Positions 61,463 to 64,000 of a stretch of 64,000 bases of DNA are shown here, piece by piece. Location of the stretch: NCBI RefSeq assembly GCF_036248275.1, contig NZ_CP109181.1, forward strand, positions 2,542,001 through 2,606,000. Direction: 5' to 3'. The translations under genes and the position numbers were made by a program. The notes beneath the pieces were generated by a model. That model searched no databases, was not told the DNA's origin, and saw only the letters and a program-made list of their open reading frames with translations. Position 1 is the stretch's first letter, and each line of letters opens with the position of its first letter. This DNA is from Streptomyces sp. NBC_01716 (GTDB lineage Bacteria > Actinomycetota > Actinomycetes > Streptomycetales > Streptomycetaceae).

Positions 61463-63729
61463 GCGGGTGAGCCAGGGGGGCCCATCGGATCCATCGGGTC
61501 CATCACCAGCTCGGCGGCCATCGGCAGTGACTCCGGGCGGCGTCCGGTCGCGTGGAAGACGGCGTTCATCATCGCCGCCGCCATGCCGACCTGGCCGATC
61601 TCGCCAACGCCCTTGACGCCGAGCGGGCCCGCGACGTCGTCGGTGACATCGACGAACTCGACGGTGACGTCGGGGGCGTCGGCGTTGACGGGTACGAGGT
61701 ACTCACCGAGATTGCCGGCCCCCCACCGCCCGTACCGCGGGTCCATCTGGTTGCCTTCGAGCAGCGCCTGGCTCATCCCCCAGAGCATTCCGCCCATGAG
61801 CTGGCTGCGCGCGAGCTTGGGGTTGAGCACCCGTCCGGGGGCGAACACGCCGACCATCCTGCGTACGCGTACGAGACCGAAGTCCGGGTCGACGGCCACC
61901 TCGGCGAACTGTGCCCCGAAGGTCATCAGCCCATGCGGGGTGTCCATCGGCGGGGGCGTCCAGTCGCCGAGCGCGTCGGTCATGCTCAGATGGTTGCGCC
62001 CCATCATCTCGGCGTACGTCTCGCCGGCGCCCGATCCGTCGCCGAGGCTCATCCGGCCGTCCTGGACCACGACGGCCGAGGGGTCCGCGCCGTGCAGCGG
62101 GGAGCCGCCGTCCGCCACCGCCATGGCGATCAGCTGGCGGCGCAGCTCGACCGCCGCGTTGTGCACCGCCGCGCTGACCATGGAGGCGCCCATGGAGCCC
62201 ACCGACGCGCTGGCGTTGGGCAGATCGCTGTCGCCCGCCTCGAACGTGACGTCGCTCATGTCCATGCCCAGCCCGTCGGCGGCGACCTGGGTCATCGCCG
62301 TGGTGCTGCCGGTGCCGAACTCCTGGGTGCCGCACTGCATGACGGCGCTGCCGTCGGCGTAGATCCGCACCCGCGCCTGCTGGGGCGGCATCATGAACGC
62401 CATGGGGTAGGCGGCCACGGCCATTCCGGAGCCGATGAGCCAGTCGCCCTCGCGCCGCGAGCGCGGCTCGGGGTCGCGGCGCTCCCAGCCGAAGAGGCGG
62501 GCACCGGTGCGCAGACACTCCTCCAGGCCGTCGCTGGACCAGGGGTTGCCGTGCTCGTCCACGGACGCGCGGTTGCGCAGGCGCAGTTCGACGGGGTCCA
62601 CCCCCGTCGCGTACGCGAGCTTGTCCATCGCCACTTCCAGGGTGGAGACCCCCAGGGACTCTCCCGGCGCGCGCATGAAGGTGGGCGTCATGACGTTGCC
62701 ACGGATCAGCCGGTGCACACCGAGGTAGTTCTCGCAGGTGTAGAGCTGCGAGGTGACGCCCGTCGCGGGCTCGGCCCAGTCGTCGAAGGGCGAGGTGACC
62801 GAGAGTTTCTCGTGGCGTACGGCGGTGATCCTCCCGTCCTTCGCCGCCCCGATCGACAGCCGCTGCTCCTGCTCCTCCCGGTGTCCGTGAGAGGTGTAGG
62901 TCTGCGGCCGGGTCAGGGCCAGCCGCACCGGGCGCCGGACGTGCCCGGCCGCCATCGCGGCGAGGGTGACATGCGGCCAGGTCATCGCCTTGCCGCCGAA
63001 GCCGCCGCCGACGAACTCGGTGATGACCCGGATATGGGCGATCGGGATGCCGAGGAGCTGGGCGACGGTGAGCTGGGTGGCCCGGACCCCCATGGTCGAG
63101 TCGTAGAGCGTCAGCCGCTCGCCGTCCCAGACGGCCGTGGTGGCGGAGGGTTCGAGTGTGTTGTGGTGGTTCGCCGCGTAGTGGTGGTCCACATCGACCC
63201 GTACGGGTGCCTGGGCCAGCGCGGTCTCGACGTCACCGCGTTCGTTCCGGCCCGGCATCAGACCGCCGAACAGGGTCGCCGCCTCGTACGCCGCCGCCCG
63301 TCCCTCCTCGATCGTGGTGACGGAGTCGGCGCGCTCGTAGGTGATGTCGAGCAACGAGGCGGCGTACTGGGCGCGTTCATGGCTGTCGGCGACCACGATG
63401 GCCAGCGGCTGCCCGGCGTAGTGGACGGTGTCGTCCTGCATGGGGAAGAACGTCTCACCGGGTGCCGCGCCGCCCACGAGCGAGGGGAGCAGGGGCGGTT
63501 GCGACGCGATTCGGGTGAGGTTGTCGTGGGTGAGGACGGCCAGGACGCCGTCCTCGTCCCGTACCCGCTTCTCGTCGATCGCCAGGACCCGGCCACTGGG
63601 GATGCCCGCGCCGACAACGGCGGCGTGGACCAGGTTCGGCAGTTCGATCTCGGCGGTGTACCGGGCCGCTCCGGTGACCTTCCGCCTGCCGTCGACCCGG
63701 CTGACGGGCTTGCCGACCGCGTTGCTCAT
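61459..63729 (-). CDS. Xanthine dehydrogenase family molybdopterin-binding subunit
   Basis: 756 residues, large subunit of a molybdenum hydroxylase. It shows the N-terminal a/b hammerhead (RVDGRRKVTGAARYTAE), EFVGGGFGGKAMTW and RAPGE around the cofactor, and near the end GVKGVGEIG with the catalytic Glu. The substrate could be a purine, aldehyde or CO-like compound; residues around the active site do not match CO dehydrogenase's Cys loop. Start ATG 63729 overlaps the stop of the FAD subunit gene. Confidence 0.94.
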   Translation of the reverse strand: MSNAVGKPVSRVDGRRKVTGAARYTAEIELPNLVHAAVVGAGIPSGRVLAIDEKRVRDEDGVLAVLTHDNLTRIASQPPLLPSLVGGAAPGETFFPMQDDTVHYAGQPLAIVVADSHERAQYAASLLDITYERADSVTTIEEGRAAAYEAATLFGGLMPGRNERGDVETALAQAPVRVDVDHHYAANHHNTLEPSATTAVWDGERLTLYDSTMGVRATQLTVAQLLGIPIAHIRVITEFVGGGFGGKAMTWPHVTLAAMAAGHVRRPVRLALTRPQTYTSHGHREEQEQRLSIGAAKDGRITAVRHEKLSVTSPFDDWAEPATGVTSQLYTCENYLGVHRLIRGNVMTPTFMRAPGESLGVSTLEVAMDKLAYATGVDPVELRLRNRASVDEHGNPWSSDGLEECLRTGARLFGWERRDPEPRSRREGDWLIGSGMAVAAYPMAFMMPPQQARVRIYADGSAVMQCGTQEFGTGSTTAMTQVAADGLGMDMSDVTFEAGDSDLPNASASVGSMGASMVSAAVHNAAVELRRQLIAMAVADGGSPLHGADPSAVVVQDGRMSLGDGSGAGETYAEMMGRNHLSMTDALGDWTPPPMDTPHGLMTFGAQFAEVAVDPDFGLVRVRRMVGVFAPGRVLNPKLARSQLMGGMLWGMSQALLEGNQMDPRYGRWGAGNLGEYLVPVNADAPDVTVEFVDVTDDVAGPLGVKGVGEIGQVGMAAAMMNAVFHATGRRPESLPMAAELVMDPMDPMGPPGSPA

Positions 63730-64000
63730 CGTGCGTCTCCGTTCACGACCTGCTCCAGCGCGCGCACCATCGCCCGCCGCGCCATGGGGATTTTGAACGC
63801 GTTGTCCTTGCGCGGACTCGCGGGTGCCATCTCAAGCGCGGCGGCCTCCGCGAACGCCTCGGTGGTCGCCGGACCGCCGGTCAGGGCGGCTTCCGCGCGC
63901 CGGGCCCGCCACGGTTTCGTACCGACACCGCCGAGAGCGAGGCGTACGCCGGCGACCCGGCCGTCCCGTACATCGACGGCCGCCGCGACGGAGACCAGGG
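63726..64000 (-). CDS. FAD-binding subunit of the molybdenum hydroxylase (3' part only)
   Basis: The last 90 codons are seen, reading VSVAAAVDVRDGRVAGVRLALGGVGTKPWRARRAEAALTGG and ending VVNGDAR. This is the C-terminal domain of CO dehydrogenase/xanthine dehydrogenase flavoproteins (CoxM/XdhB). The gene begins outside the window. The iron-sulfur subunit is expected further upstream. ATGA coupling to the large subunit. Confidence 0.92.
   Translation of the reverse strand, partial: LVSVAAAVDVRDGRVAGVRLALGGVGTKPWRARRAEAALTGGPATTEAFAEAAALEMAPASPRKDNAFKIPMARRAMVRALEQVVNGDAR

Noticed and set aside
1..64000. CRISPR arrays, tRNA or rRNA genes, intact transposases
   Set aside because: No regularly spaced repeats, cloverleaf sequences, rRNA motifs or DDE-type proteins were seen on either strand.

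Overview
The window is a stretch of a Streptomyces (or very close streptomycete) chromosome. The reasons are the very high GC content, GTG and TTG starts next to GGAGG-type ribosome sites, many four-base ATGA/GTGA stop-start overlaps, and marker families: a conservon, the GlgE-TreS-maltokinase-GlgB block, DUF6221, DUF6879 and mycothiol-dependent maleylpyruvate isomerase-like proteins. I saw no tRNA, rRNA, CRISPR array or intact transposase gene.

Layout. 1-1038: 5' part of cytochrome c oxidase subunit I (minus). 1239-1925: a SAM methyltransferase. 2068-7733 (minus): a conservon (sensor kinase-like CvnA, roadblock CvnB, DUF742 CvnC, GTPase CvnD, CYP157-like P450) followed by a CYP154-like P450 broken by a one-base frameshift. 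7925-16804: DUF6221, CopD-like membrane protein, EF-hand protein, anti-sigma-type ATPase, enoyl-CoA hydratase, two tandem L,D-transpeptidase lipoproteins and glgX. 16852-20539: a two-component system coupled to a DrrAB-type ABC transporter. 20730-25273: a two-subunit ABC exporter, one subunit with a long repetitive N-terminus. 25690-31734: secreted M4 metallopeptidase, small secreted protein, membrane-anchored HTH protein, alginate lyase-like protein.

31936-51275 is the glycogen/trehalose/maltose-1-phosphate region: glgP (minus), then glgE-treS-mak-glgB (plus). Between glgP and glgE sits an 8-kb accessory block (35055-42975): PhzS-like flavin monooxygenase, PrnB-like heme dioxygenase-superfamily enzyme, MFS exporter, HpaB-like aromatic hydroxylase, AraC regulator and divergent NmrA-like protein. 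It looks like a compact, uncharacterised aromatic-metabolite pathway and is the most promising candidate for something undescribed.

51295-64000: a small membrane peptide, HelD-type RNA polymerase-associated helicase, MerR-thioredoxin operon, GntR-membrane protein operon, DUF6879 pair, mycothiol-type enzyme, a GH16 beta-glucanase with a LacI-type operator, and the start of a molybdenum hydroxylase operon.

Two related palindromic MITE-like elements (9499-9666 and 53992-54172) each end in CTAG, and each supplies the stop codon of the gene beside it. Two apparent one-base losses next to C/G runs (the CYP154-like gene and the glgE N-terminus) could be real mutations or sequencing errors.
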